From: Anaerolineae bacterium
Lineage (GTDB): Bacteria > Chloroflexota > Anaerolineae > Promineifilales > Promineifilaceae
DNA: 64,000 nucleotides
Direction: 5' to 3'
NCBI GenBank assembly: GCA_030425205.1
Contig: JAUIAP010000034.1
Span: 1-64,000, forward strand
Shown: piece after piece, positions 16,286 through 23,742 of the stretch
How positions within the stretch are numbered: position 1 is the first letter of the stretch
Layout: each line of letters opens with the position of its first letter
The notes under the pieces: model-generated
Database searches by the model: none
What the model was told of the DNA's origin: nothing
Seen by the model: only the letters and a program-made list of their open reading frames with translations
Made by a program: the position numbers and the translations under genes

Positions 16286-16338
16286 TGGTGCGTGATGCGT
16301 GAAATTCTCTAGTATGCAATACGCAATACGCAATACGC
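16286..16338. repeat. Heptanucleotide tandem repeats (GTGATGC and TACGCAA types)
   Basis: GTGGTGC-GTGATGC-GTGAAAT (16286-16306) is followed by TATGCAA-TACGCAA-TACGCAA-TACGC (16313-16338). The two arrays lie in the spacer between the ATPase and binding-protein genes, within the metal-transport operon. Confidence 0.8.
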
Positions 16339-16363
16339 TTGGACAATTTTTCTCTTGAGGAGC

Positions 16364-17284
16364 CTACTGACTTAACGCATCAGCCAACGTCTTTGCATTG
16401 TGCCGCAGCATTCCCGTGTAGGTGTCCGCGCCGCTGCCCGGTTCGCCCAGCGCATCAGAATATAGCTCGCCACCGATCACAACTTCGTGCCCACGTGCCT
16501 TCGCCGCTTCAATGACCGACTCAATGGTGCGTGGGTTGACGCTTGACTCGATAAACAGGGCGGGGATGTTTTTCTCAACAATCAGGTCGGTCAGGTTGCG
16601 GACGTCGGCCGTGCTTGCTTCCGATTGGGTGCTAATCCCCTGTAAGCCAACAACGGCAATATCATAGGTGTTGCCAAAGTAGCCAAATGCGTCGTGCGCC
16701 GTCACCATCACGCGATTATCAGTTGGGATGCGCTCAATCTGCTCGCGCACATACTGATCGGTTTCATCAATTTCTGCAAGATAGCGTTCCGTATTTGCAC
16801 GATAGCTGTCGGCATTGGCTGGGTCTTCGGCGATCAACGTGTCGCGTATCAGTTCGACACCCGCTTTCCAGATCGTCGTGTCGTTCCAAATATGGGGATC
16901 GAACAGTTTGGTCGTGTCGTATTCCCAGCTAAGCAACCGATCTTCTGGCACAGAATCGCCAATCGAAAGCACCGTCTTTTGACTCGCCATCTGTTCAAAG
17001 ATGCGGTTCATCTGTGCCTCAAGATTGAGACCATTGTAGATGATAATGTCAGCTTCGCTAAAAGTTTGTACTTCGCCCTCGCGTGGAATGTGGGTATGCG
17101 GATCTTGTCCGGGACCGAGAATGGTCGTCAAGTTAACGTGATCGCCCGCGATGTTTGTCACTGCATCGCCAATCTGCTGCGTCGTCGCGACGACGTTGAG
17201 CTTGCCGTTGCTCGTTGTCGCAGGACTGGCGCATCCGATCAGCGTGAGTAAAAGTAGAAGTGTTAGGGTTAGTTGTCTCTGCAT
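16364..17284 (-). CDS. Metal ABC transporter substrate-binding lipoprotein (TroA/ZnuA class)
   Basis: A 306-residue lipoprotein that captures Mn2+ or Zn2+ outside the membrane. The signal peptide ends in a lipobox with Cys at residue 18 (LTLIGC). VVATTQQIGDAVTNIAGD opens the first lobe. Ligand candidates are the His in DPHTHIP, the His in FDPHIWND, the Glu in ALFIESSVNPR and the Asp in the C-terminal GSGADTYTGM stretch. A His-rich loop, common in zinc-specific proteins, is absent, which slightly favours manganese. It is the first gene of the importer operon, behind a promoter with a DtxR/MntR-like operator. Confidence 0.93.
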   Translation of the reverse strand: MQRQLTLTLLLLLTLIGCASPATTSNGKLNVVATTQQIGDAVTNIAGDHVNLTTILGPGQDPHTHIPREGEVQTFSEADIIIYNGLNLEAQMNRIFEQMASQKTVLSIGDSVPEDRLLSWEYDTTKLFDPHIWNDTTIWKAGVELIRDTLIAEDPANADSYRANTERYLAEIDETDQYVREQIERIPTDNRVMVTAHDAFGYFGNTYDIAVVGLQGISTQSEASTADVRNLTDLIVEKNIPALFIESSVNPRTIESVIEAAKARGHEVVIGGELYSDALGEPGSGADTYTGMLRHNAKTLADALSQ

Positions 17285-17305
17285 TGTTGTGTTACGCCTA
17301 CATTG

Positions 17306-17351
17306 AAATTTAGGTATGCCTAAATTTAATCCAATTGCGCTTTTATGTCAA
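17306..17351 (-). promoter_or_regulatory. Sigma-70-type promoter overlapped by a DtxR/MntR-like operator
   Basis: On the minus strand TTGACA (17346-17351) and TAAATT (17323-17328) are spaced by exactly 17 bases. Overlapping the -10 box is a long palindrome centred on TTTAGGTATGCCTAAA (17306-17327, mismatched only at the centre). TTTAGG half-sites facing each other are typical for DtxR-family metal regulators. A repressor bound here would block transcription of the importer when metal is plentiful. The regulator gene itself is not in the window unless the permease winged helices take part. Confidence 0.8.
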
Positions 17352-17482
17352 CACAAAATTGATAGGAAATGTATAGGCAGTTTGTACACGTTGTGATGGA
17401 AAGAGAAAAACCTGGCGATGTTGCCAATAAATTGAGTGGATATGTAGTTTGGTGATGGGCAGTTCGGCCGAAAATCGCCCCA

Positions 17483-20032
17483 TCAGGGGTTAACGACTTC
17501 TAGTATCACAATCAACGGATTGCCATAGAAACCATTGATTGATTCGATCTGGCCGCCGGGAAAGCGTTCTTGAATCGACGTGATGTCGCCCAGCCGATTG
17601 GCGGTGAAGATGTGGGTGATATTGGTGCTGTTTGGGAAGGGGAGCGTGCTGGAGTCTGGGACATCATGGAGATTGATCCCAGCTTGAAAATTCTCCGCAA
17701 GAAATGGGATGGTCGAGAAGCTTGTGTAAAGCGTTGGCGCACCGTGCAGATAGGCTGTCCATTCCCCTTCGAGCGAGTCGAGATAGGTTGCGGCGAGATA
17801 GGCAGCTTCGCTGTTGGGGTCGGCAAAGCTGTGCTGGGATTGATATCGGCCGAAATACTGCCCCGTGCCCAGCATTAATAGCACCACACCAAACCCAACC
17901 GTCACGAGTTGCCGGTTGCGCCCTGCAACTTGCAACCGCTCCACGCCCCATACAAACGCCCGTGCCGCTAAGAGCAACACAAGCGGCAACGCGATTAACA
18001 GGCGGCGACTGTGGGGGGAGTCGATCAAGAGTGCATCCCCAAATACAACCGTCACGCCATATCCGATCAACAGCACAACATAACGCATCTGGCGCAGATG
18101 GAAGATCGCCATGGCTAGTCCAAGCAGAAACAGCACCCCGACCAGCGAATTGACGAGCGGGGCAGCGGGATCAAATGAGCCGTCTAGCGTGATGGTTGCA
18201 TTGTAGCCAACGGCCGAATTGAACAGCCGCCGCCCTAAAATAACGACGACATTTTCGCTGGTGTTGGCGACCTCATTGTGCAACCAGCCATTTTGCAAAA
18301 TACCCAACGCTTGTGCGCGATCCCAGAATAGAACGGGGTTTTGCAGATAAAAGCGGATTTGTGGCAGTGCAATGACCGTTGCCAGCGTTAGCATTGCCAA
18401 GATACCGCGCCCACGTTCGCGCAAGCCGTCTGACAACGCCGCCACGATCAGCCACACGATCAACATGATTGGCAACAGATGCACGGTCGTAAATAAGTAG
18501 GCTGACAGCCCAATCGCGATCCCCGTTCCCAGCCATGCGCGACGTGTGTTGTGATGCCATGCCGCGCCGATGCCGCCCATCGAAAGGAGGATCAACAACG
18601 GCTCATAGATATTTGTTGTGCCAAGACGGGCAAAATGAATCAGCGTATGATTGAAGGCGATCAGCATGGCAGCCACCAGTCCAACTTTTTCATCATACAG
18701 TTTTCGGCCGATCCACCATCCAGCCACAACGCCCGCTGTCCCCACAAATGGAGAAAGGATTCGTAAGGCGAGAGGGTTTCGGCCGAAAATACCAATCATT
18801 CCCTTTTGCAAAAAAAGCGGCAAATTCGGATTCGTCAACCATGCCGTCCCAAACAGGTCGCTTACCGCTAGCGCATCAAGGCCAAGCTGTGCCTCAATCC
18901 CGTCGATGATCCATGGATGGGACGTTAAACGATAGGCACGCAGCGCAAACGCCAGCAGTGCAGTGACCAACAGGCAGTAAACGGTAAATCTGTCAAACCG
19001 ATTTTCATGCCCTTCCTCTGAGGTCGTGTTGAGACGAGGGCTTCTTAATGTATAGCCAGCCAATCCTGCGCCAAGCAGCCACAAGGGAAGCCCAATTGGT
19101 AATTTGTCTGACTGAGATGCGGCCAAGAGTGACAATAAGAATGCACCTGCAACGCCTACTAGCTTCCACGCGGATTGCCGATCAATAGTAGTCGCAAGTT
19201 TTTTTACCTTCGTTGCGCCCAATAATGATGCAAGCGCAAGCAGCCATAGCGTGATCGCACGACCAATGGCGGGCATATCGCTTCGCATAGTCACTTGAGC
19301 AAAAAGGGCGAACAGCACGGCCAACGCGATCAATACTTTGGGCAGAATATCAAATGACTGTATCGGTTGTCGGATGGGGGCAATTGGCCCGATGGGTGGA
19401 GATGGCGTCGCCACCGCAACCGCCGCAGTTGTTGATCTGTCTTCGCCGAATCCGATTGGCGGCAATGCGTTGACAGATTCGTTTGCACTTTTTGTGACCA
19501 ATAGTGCGACGTAGGCACCTTGGTCGGTGAGTGGCGCATTGTAGTACGGGCGGAGATGAGTTTCGGCCGAATCTAAGAATCTGACCCACGGCAGCGGCAC
19601 ATAATGTCCCGTTAACGCATACCACAAATCTGCATTTCCACGTCCCACCGCTTCACTCGCATTCTGTGCCGACCCGTCAAAATATGGCTGCCACTGTTCA
19701 ATTTGCCAGCCATGTGCACGCAATTCCGCACAGACCTGCGTAATGCCTTCCTCTGGTAGCTCCAAAAATAGCAGCACTCCCTCTTTTTGCGTTACTGCCC
19801 GCCCGCCAAACGTCTCTAACACCGCTTGAATCTCAGGCGATATGTTTCTTGCCGCGTGACCTTCTACCTCTTCTGGATGCAAAAATGAATGTTCAGAGCC
19901 TTGTGGCAAGGATGCGCAAATCCGCGATTCTATCGCCAATTTCAACGCCTCATCCGCCGGCACGCGCTTGAGCCAATACCAAAGCCAATCCGTTTCTAGA
20001 TTTTGAGTCACGACCCTCTGTTCACCGTTCAC
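17483..20032 (-). CDS. Large polytopic membrane glycosyltransferase (GT39/PMT-like)
   Basis: An 849-residue protein. Residues 1-230 are soluble with no domain I recognise. The middle has at least twelve hydrophobic helices, with HPWIIDGIEAQLGLDAL in the first external loop, where GT39-type enzymes carry their catalytic acidic residue. The C-terminal 130 residues are again soluble and lie outside. Such enzymes move a sugar from a polyprenyl carrier to an acceptor. The annotated GTG at 20032 lies in a 7-bp repeat array; GTG codons about eight codons further in are alternatives. The GT4 gene upstream ends 3 bp before it, so they are cotranscribed. Confidence 0.75.
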   Translation of the reverse strand: MNGEQRVVTQNLETDWLWYWLKRVPADEALKLAIESRICASLPQGSEHSFLHPEEVEGHAARNISPEIQAVLETFGGRAVTQKEGVLLFLELPEEGITQVCAELRAHGWQIEQWQPYFDGSAQNASEAVGRGNADLWYALTGHYVPLPWVRFLDSAETHLRPYYNAPLTDQGAYVALLVTKSANESVNALPPIGFGEDRSTTAAVAVATPSPPIGPIAPIRQPIQSFDILPKVLIALAVLFALFAQVTMRSDMPAIGRAITLWLLALASLLGATKVKKLATTIDRQSAWKLVGVAGAFLLSLLAASQSDKLPIGLPLWLLGAGLAGYTLRSPRLNTTSEEGHENRFDRFTVYCLLVTALLAFALRAYRLTSHPWIIDGIEAQLGLDALAVSDLFGTAWLTNPNLPLFLQKGMIGIFGRNPLALRILSPFVGTAGVVAGWWIGRKLYDEKVGLVAAMLIAFNHTLIHFARLGTTNIYEPLLILLSMGGIGAAWHHNTRRAWLGTGIAIGLSAYLFTTVHLLPIMLIVWLIVAALSDGLRERGRGILAMLTLATVIALPQIRFYLQNPVLFWDRAQALGILQNGWLHNEVANTSENVVVILGRRLFNSAVGYNATITLDGSFDPAAPLVNSLVGVLFLLGLAMAIFHLRQMRYVVLLIGYGVTVVFGDALLIDSPHSRRLLIALPLVLLLAARAFVWGVERLQVAGRNRQLVTVGFGVVLLMLGTGQYFGRYQSQHSFADPNSEAAYLAATYLDSLEGEWTAYLHGAPTLYTSFSTIPFLAENFQAGINLHDVPDSSTLPFPNSTNITHIFTANRLGDITSIQERFPGGQIESINGFYGNPLIVILEVVNP

Positions 20033-20052
20033 TGCTTAACTGTTCACTGTTG
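20018..20052. repeat. Heptanucleotide tandem repeat (CTGTTCA type)
   Basis: CTGTTCA, CCGTTCA, CTGCTTA and, after one extra base, CTGTTCA-CTG. The array spans the junction of two minus-strand genes. It encodes the last residues of the GT4 protein (ATVNS), its stop codon, and the start codon and first residues (MNGEQ) of the following membrane protein. Confidence 0.8.
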
Positions 20053-21265
20053 CCCCATCCCGCATCTCCCGCAAACGTTCATACGGTGTGGGCTCTGTCA
20101 GCACGTTGCTGACTGTGCGCGTTTTTAGGGCTTCATATAGTTTGAGGTATTCCCGTGCCGTTTGCGCGGGCGAAAATGCCGCTGCGATTGTATCAGGCTC
20201 TTTGACATATGCTGCCTTATTGCTCAAAACACGCACGACGGCCGCCGCCAGTGCATCATGATCGCCAATTGGCACCACTTCCCCCATGCCCGTCATCGTA
20301 ACGGGTTGGCGCACGCCGGGCAGATTGCTCGCGCATGACGGTACACCTTCGCCCATCGCCTCAATTTGCACAAGGCCAAAGCTCTCCGTGCTGTTTAAGC
20401 TGCAAAGCACCAGCACATCGAGATTCTTATAAAATGCGGTTAGCTCTGCGCCTGATAAGCTGCCGAGCAATGTGTACTCATTGGCATACTGCTCAAACAT
20501 TGGTTTAAGCTTCTGCCAATACTCTTCTTCCCCCATGATCTCTTTGTACGGGCCGGCGTGCAACACTCTTGCATTGGGAAACTTTTCGAGAATTCCCGGC
20601 AACGCCTTGAGCAACACCTCCACCCCCTTTTCTGTTGCGAGGCGCGCTGATATCCCAATGACAGGACTATCACCCAGATCGTGCTTTTCATAGAATTCAA
20701 ACGCCTCTTCATTAGTACACGCTGGCAAATCGACGGGTGGGGGGATGATGTGTAATTTTCGGCCGATATAGCTCGACAAATACGGCGAATTCTCCCCATA
20801 ATCGCGTGTATAGGTCACAACCGCATCCGCCAAGCTACCCGCCAATCGATTCATTAAGAGAACAACCCGATCGACGATGCGATTAAACAGCCCGTTTGGT
20901 AGTCGTAAGTCGCAGTGATAGGTGAGGACTGTCGGCCGACCCATTACTTTCCCCCGCAAGGCAAAACCGGGTGCATCAAACTGTGGCAAATGCAGATGCA
21001 ACACATCACACCATTTGACCCACTTCGTTGCGTGCAGCCCCAACGTCGGCATGATCACGCCTTTACTAATCCGGAACGCCACTGGCACACGAATCACTTT
21101 GACACCGTGCATCATCTCTTCACGTGGCCAATCCTTTTCCGCTTGCGACGTGAGTACAACGACCTCGTGCCCCTGTTCGACCAACGCCTTGCTCAACCGT
21201 TCAACATAGATCGTCAATCCGCTAATATGCGGCCTGTAATAAGTCAATACCTGCAATATCTTCAT
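20036..21265 (-). CDS. GT4 family glycosyltransferase
   Basis: A 409-residue GT-B enzyme that moves a sugar from a nucleotide donor to a lipid or glycan acceptor at the cytoplasmic face. The N-terminal lobe begins MKILQVLTYYRPHISGLTIYVERLSKAL, and GISARLATEKGVEVLLKAL opens the donor-binding lobe. The family motif is ESFGLVQIEAMGEGVPSCASNLPG, containing the E-x7-E pair (written ES...EA). It is the first gene of a two-gene unit with the large GT39-like protein. A 7-bp repeat array starts right before the ATG and no strong ribosome binding site is visible. Confidence 0.9.
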   Translation of the reverse strand: MKILQVLTYYRPHISGLTIYVERLSKALVEQGHEVVVLTSQAEKDWPREEMMHGVKVIRVPVAFRISKGVIMPTLGLHATKWVKWCDVLHLHLPQFDAPGFALRGKVMGRPTVLTYHCDLRLPNGLFNRIVDRVVLLMNRLAGSLADAVVTYTRDYGENSPYLSSYIGRKLHIIPPPVDLPACTNEEAFEFYEKHDLGDSPVIGISARLATEKGVEVLLKALPGILEKFPNARVLHAGPYKEIMGEEEYWQKLKPMFEQYANEYTLLGSLSGAELTAFYKNLDVLVLCSLNSTESFGLVQIEAMGEGVPSCASNLPGVRQPVTMTGMGEVVPIGDHDALAAAVVRVLSNKAAYVKEPDTIAAAFSPAQTAREYLKLYEALKTRTVSNVLTEPTPYERLREMRDGATVNS

Positions 21266-21267
21266 GT

Positions 21268-21302
21268 CTGCTCACTGTTCACTGATTTCTGTTTGCTGCT
21301 AA
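21268..21302. repeat. Heptanucleotide tandem repeat (CTGNTYA type)
   Basis: Five 7-mers in register: CTGCTCA, CTGTTCA, CTGATTT, CTGTTTG, CTGCTAA. The array directly abuts the start codon of the GT4 gene that ends at 20036. Confidence 0.8.
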
Positions 21303-21729
21303 CTTATACAGCCAGCGCACAATTTATACGCAAGAGTCTGCAACCCACCAGTGAGATTTTGGGAAATGCTCATGTTTGTCTCGCACAGGAGGTCAGAACG
21401 TCTATCTCACCTATTTCTAATAAAAAATGCAAAAATGTATCTGAACTGGAATCTATCTTTTCCTATATCTATTTATATACCCTGTTGTGCAGAACGTGCG
21501 CGAATTACCCAAAATAGTGTGCGATCTGCCCTGATATGATTTGACGTAGTCAAAATTTCGCCCTATTGTATATAACATATTAACGCACACGCTACTCGCA
21601 TTAGATGAGTAGCCCCACAGCAGAACTGCAACTGAATAGCACTGCTACGGTGCATTGGCATTCGCCTTTGCTGACTTAACACTGCTTCCACAAAGGAAGT
21701 GGCAAATTTACAAATTTGGAGAACTTAGA
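21303..21729 (+). promoter_or_regulatory. Leader region of the subtilase gene
   Basis: No gene is seen here. A possible promoter is TTGACG (21541-21546) with TATTGT 17 bases further on, which would give a leader of about 150 bases. Near the 3' end CTTCC/GGAAG can form a small hairpin (about 21686-21700), and GGAG precedes the protease ATG. The left part (21303-21540) is AT-rich and holds nothing I recognise. Confidence 0.35.
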
Positions 21730-23277
21730 ATGAAAAAGACACGCTCGTTTTATTCCCTTTTATTGACCGCACTCCTGCTGCTCTTTACGGCAACTGCCGC
21801 CTCCGCCATTGGATTGCCAATTAATCTTGGTGACCCGATGGACAACCTTGATAGTGGCTCCGACCTAGCTCCAATCCTCGTTGCAGAGGGCGCAGACATT
21901 ATCCCCAATCAATACATCATCGCGCTCGATAAAAACATTGACCTGAACGGCATCTTGAGCCAAGTTAACGCGCTGCCCGGTGTTGATATCCTCTTCACCT
22001 ATTCGACTGCGCTCAACGGGTTCTCGGCCGTGTTGCCGCCACTGGCAGTCAATCTCGTGCAAGCCCTTCCCGGCATTGACTATATTGAAGCTGACCAAGT
22101 CATGAACGTCGATGTGACGTGGGGTTTAGATCGCATTGATCAACGCAATTTGCCGCTTGACAACGTTTACAGCACATCGGCCGATGGTTCAGGCGTGTCG
22201 ACCTATGTGGTTGATACTGGCGTTCGCATCACGCACAACGAATTTGGCAATCGCGGCAACGCTGGCTTTACGGCAATCAACGATGGCAACGGTAGTAGTG
22301 ACTGCAATGGTCATGGCACACACGTCGCTGGTACAGTCGCGGGGAACAGCTATGGCGTTGCCCCAGCTGCTGAAGTCTATGCCGTGCGCGTTCTTGGCTG
22401 TAATGGGTCAGGCACGAACTCAGGTGTCATTGCAGGTGTCGATTGGGTCGCCAACAACGCAAATTTGCCTGCTGTTGCCAATATGAGCTTAGGTGGTGGT
22501 GCATCAACCGCGCTCGACAATTCGATCAGCAACGCCATTAATAGCGGTGTCACATTCGTTGTAGCTGCCGGTAACGACAATCGCAACGCATGTAACTACT
22601 CACCTGCGCGTGTTAATAACGCCGTCACGGTCGGTTCAACTACGTCAAGCGACGCACGCTCATCTTTCTCAAACTACGGGACATGCGTGGATATTTTTGC
22701 GCCCGGCTCTAGCATTACCTCTGCATGGTACACGAGCAACAACGCAACCAACACTATCAGCGGCACGTCAATGGCCTCCCCACACGTTGCCGGCGCAGCA
22801 GCCCTCTACCTAGATGACAATCCATCAGCGTCCCCCGCAACCGTCTTTAGCGCACTGCTTAACAACGCAACGTCAGGCGTACTCTCTAGTGTAGGTTCTG
22901 GCTCGCCTAACCTCCTGCTCTTCGTCGGTGACGGCGGCACAACACCGCCACCCCCACCTCCTCCATCACCTTGCACCTACTGTGAAGAGTACAGTGGCTC
23001 ACTCAGCGGCACAGGTGATTGGGACGCTCATCCAAATGGAACATACTACTATAGTGGTAGTGGGACGCACGAAGGGTATCTCGAAGGCCCCAGCAATGCT
23101 GACTTCGATTTACAACTCCGCAAGTGGAACGGCAATGGCTGGTCACTCGTCGCGCAATCCATCAGCGCAACCTCTAGCGAAAGCATCGTTTACAATGGCA
23201 GTTCAGGTTACTACTATTGGCGGATTCTTTCCTACAGCGGTTCAGGCAATTATGACTTCTATATGGATCGTCCATAA
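21730..23277 (+). CDS. Secreted subtilisin-like serine protease (proteinase K/aqualysin type)
   Basis: A 515-residue extracellular protease. A signal peptide (residues 1-25, ending ATAASA) is followed by an inhibitor-I9 propeptide (NQYIIALDKN to YIEADQVMNV). The S8 catalytic domain has Asp in TYVVDTGVRITH, His in CNGHGTHVAGTVAG and Ser in SGTSMASPHVAGAAALYL, with the oxyanion Asn in AAGNDNRNAC. After a poly-Pro linker (PPPPPPPSPC) a C-terminal beta-sandwich of about 90 residues (YSGSLSGTGDWDAHPNG) resembles a pre-peptidase C-terminal domain. The ATG at 21730 has GGAG upstream; the longer frame does not begin with a signal peptide. A terminator follows. Confidence 0.95.
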   Translation: MKKTRSFYSLLLTALLLLFTATAASAIGLPINLGDPMDNLDSGSDLAPILVAEGADIIPNQYIIALDKNIDLNGILSQVNALPGVDILFTYSTALNGFSAVLPPLAVNLVQALPGIDYIEADQVMNVDVTWGLDRIDQRNLPLDNVYSTSADGSGVSTYVVDTGVRITHNEFGNRGNAGFTAINDGNGSSDCNGHGTHVAGTVAGNSYGVAPAAEVYAVRVLGCNGSGTNSGVIAGVDWVANNANLPAVANMSLGGGASTALDNSISNAINSGVTFVVAAGNDNRNACNYSPARVNNAVTVGSTTSSDARSSFSNYGTCVDIFAPGSSITSAWYTSNNATNTISGTSMASPHVAGAAALYLDDNPSASPATVFSALLNNATSGVLSSVGSGSPNLLLFVGDGGTTPPPPPPPSPCTYCEEYSGSLSGTGDWDAHPNGTYYYSGSGTHEGYLEGPSNADFDLQLRKWNGNGWSLVAQSISATSSESIVYNGSSGYYYWRILSYSGSGNYDFYMDRP

Positions 23278-23301
23278 CTAACTTTATGCTGAATAGTAGC
23301 G

Positions 23302-23338
23302 AAAATGGGGTGTCTCACTTGAGATGCCCCATTTTGTT
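23302..23338 (+). terminator. Rho-independent terminator of the subtilase gene
   Basis: AAAATGGGGTGTCTC pairs with GAGATGCCCCATTTT across a short loop, with further Ts after it, 25 bp beyond the protease stop codon. Confidence 0.85.
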
Positions 23339-23386
23339 AGGCGCACAATATAAATTGCTTAGAATGTGAATTTGTGCGCTCATCAG

Positions 23387-23414
23387 TTGATTTATGCGAA
23401 AGTCTGCGTATAAT
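23387..23414 (+). promoter_or_regulatory. Strong sigma-70-type promoter of a putative ncRNA
   Basis: TTGATT (23387-23392) and a perfect TATAAT (23409-23414) are 16 bases apart. No open frame of note follows on this strand; the next plus-strand signal is a terminator about 200 bp downstream. Confidence 0.6.
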
Positions 23415-23420
23415 TATGCG

Positions 23421-23624
23421 TAGGCTTAGTTGGTTATAGAGGAACCCTCCCCCCCTTAACTGGCACGAGAGAAACGCGACTGGAACAAGCCCGCTAAGCT
23501 GAGGGAAATGTCTCCCCTCCTCGACTATAGACATTAACCGTTAGTCACCTACACAGTGTTTCCCTCCTGACACTTGGTGACACTAAAAGCGGCTTCTTCG
23601 TATAGGAGAAGCCGCTTTCGTTTT
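23421..23624 (+). ncRNA. Putative structured non-coding RNA of about 200 nt
   Basis: The unit has a strong promoter, no credible open frame and a terminator hairpin at 23586-23624. The 5' part (TAGG...GGTTA...TATAG...AGG) can pair with CCT...CTATAG...TAACC...CCTA at about 23518-23551, giving a rod with internal loops around a GC-rich apical part. A second hairpin (GTCACC/GGTGAC around AGTGT/ACACT) spans about 23544-23581. Length and rod shape recall 6S RNA, but I cannot match specific 6S, SRP, RNase P or tmRNA motifs. The gene downstream runs the other way, so it is not a riboswitch leader. Confidence 0.45.
23586..23624 (+). terminator. Rho-independent terminator of the putative ncRNA
   Basis: AAAGCGGCTTCTTC (23586-23599) pairs with GAGAAGCCGCTTT (23606-23618), followed by CGTTTT. 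The stem is long and nearly perfect. Confidence 0.85.
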
Positions 23625-23637
23625 AAACTGTTTGAAC

Positions 23638-23671
23638 AAAAACGGCGTTCCAATTTGGAACGCCGTTTTTT
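23638..23671 (-). terminator. Rho-independent terminator of the ABC-F gene (bidirectional)
   Basis: AAAAACGGCGTTCC (23638-23651) and GGAACGCCGTTTTT (23657-23670) form a perfect stem with an A-tract on one side and a T-tract on the other. It lies about 70 bp beyond the ABC-F stop and back to back with the ncRNA terminator. Confidence 0.88.
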
Positions 23672-23742
23672 ATTTGAGTGTGTGGTGTCGGTAACCTCTA
23701 GATACGCACCACGAGCAGCTTGAAGAGCCGCACTACCCCAAG

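Noticed and set aside
16694..17251. 185-codon open frame on the plus strand
   Set aside because: It lies antisense to the metal-binding lipoprotein gene and shows no protein-family features.
23337..23534. 65-codon minus-strand frame over the ncRNA candidate
   Set aside because: No ribosome binding site and no recognisable protein features; the promoter and terminator point to a plus-strand RNA instead.
23421..23624. Riboswitch, T-box, SRP, RNase P or tmRNA identity
   Set aside because: No downstream gene in the same direction, and none of the conserved sequence motifs of those RNAs could be matched by eye.
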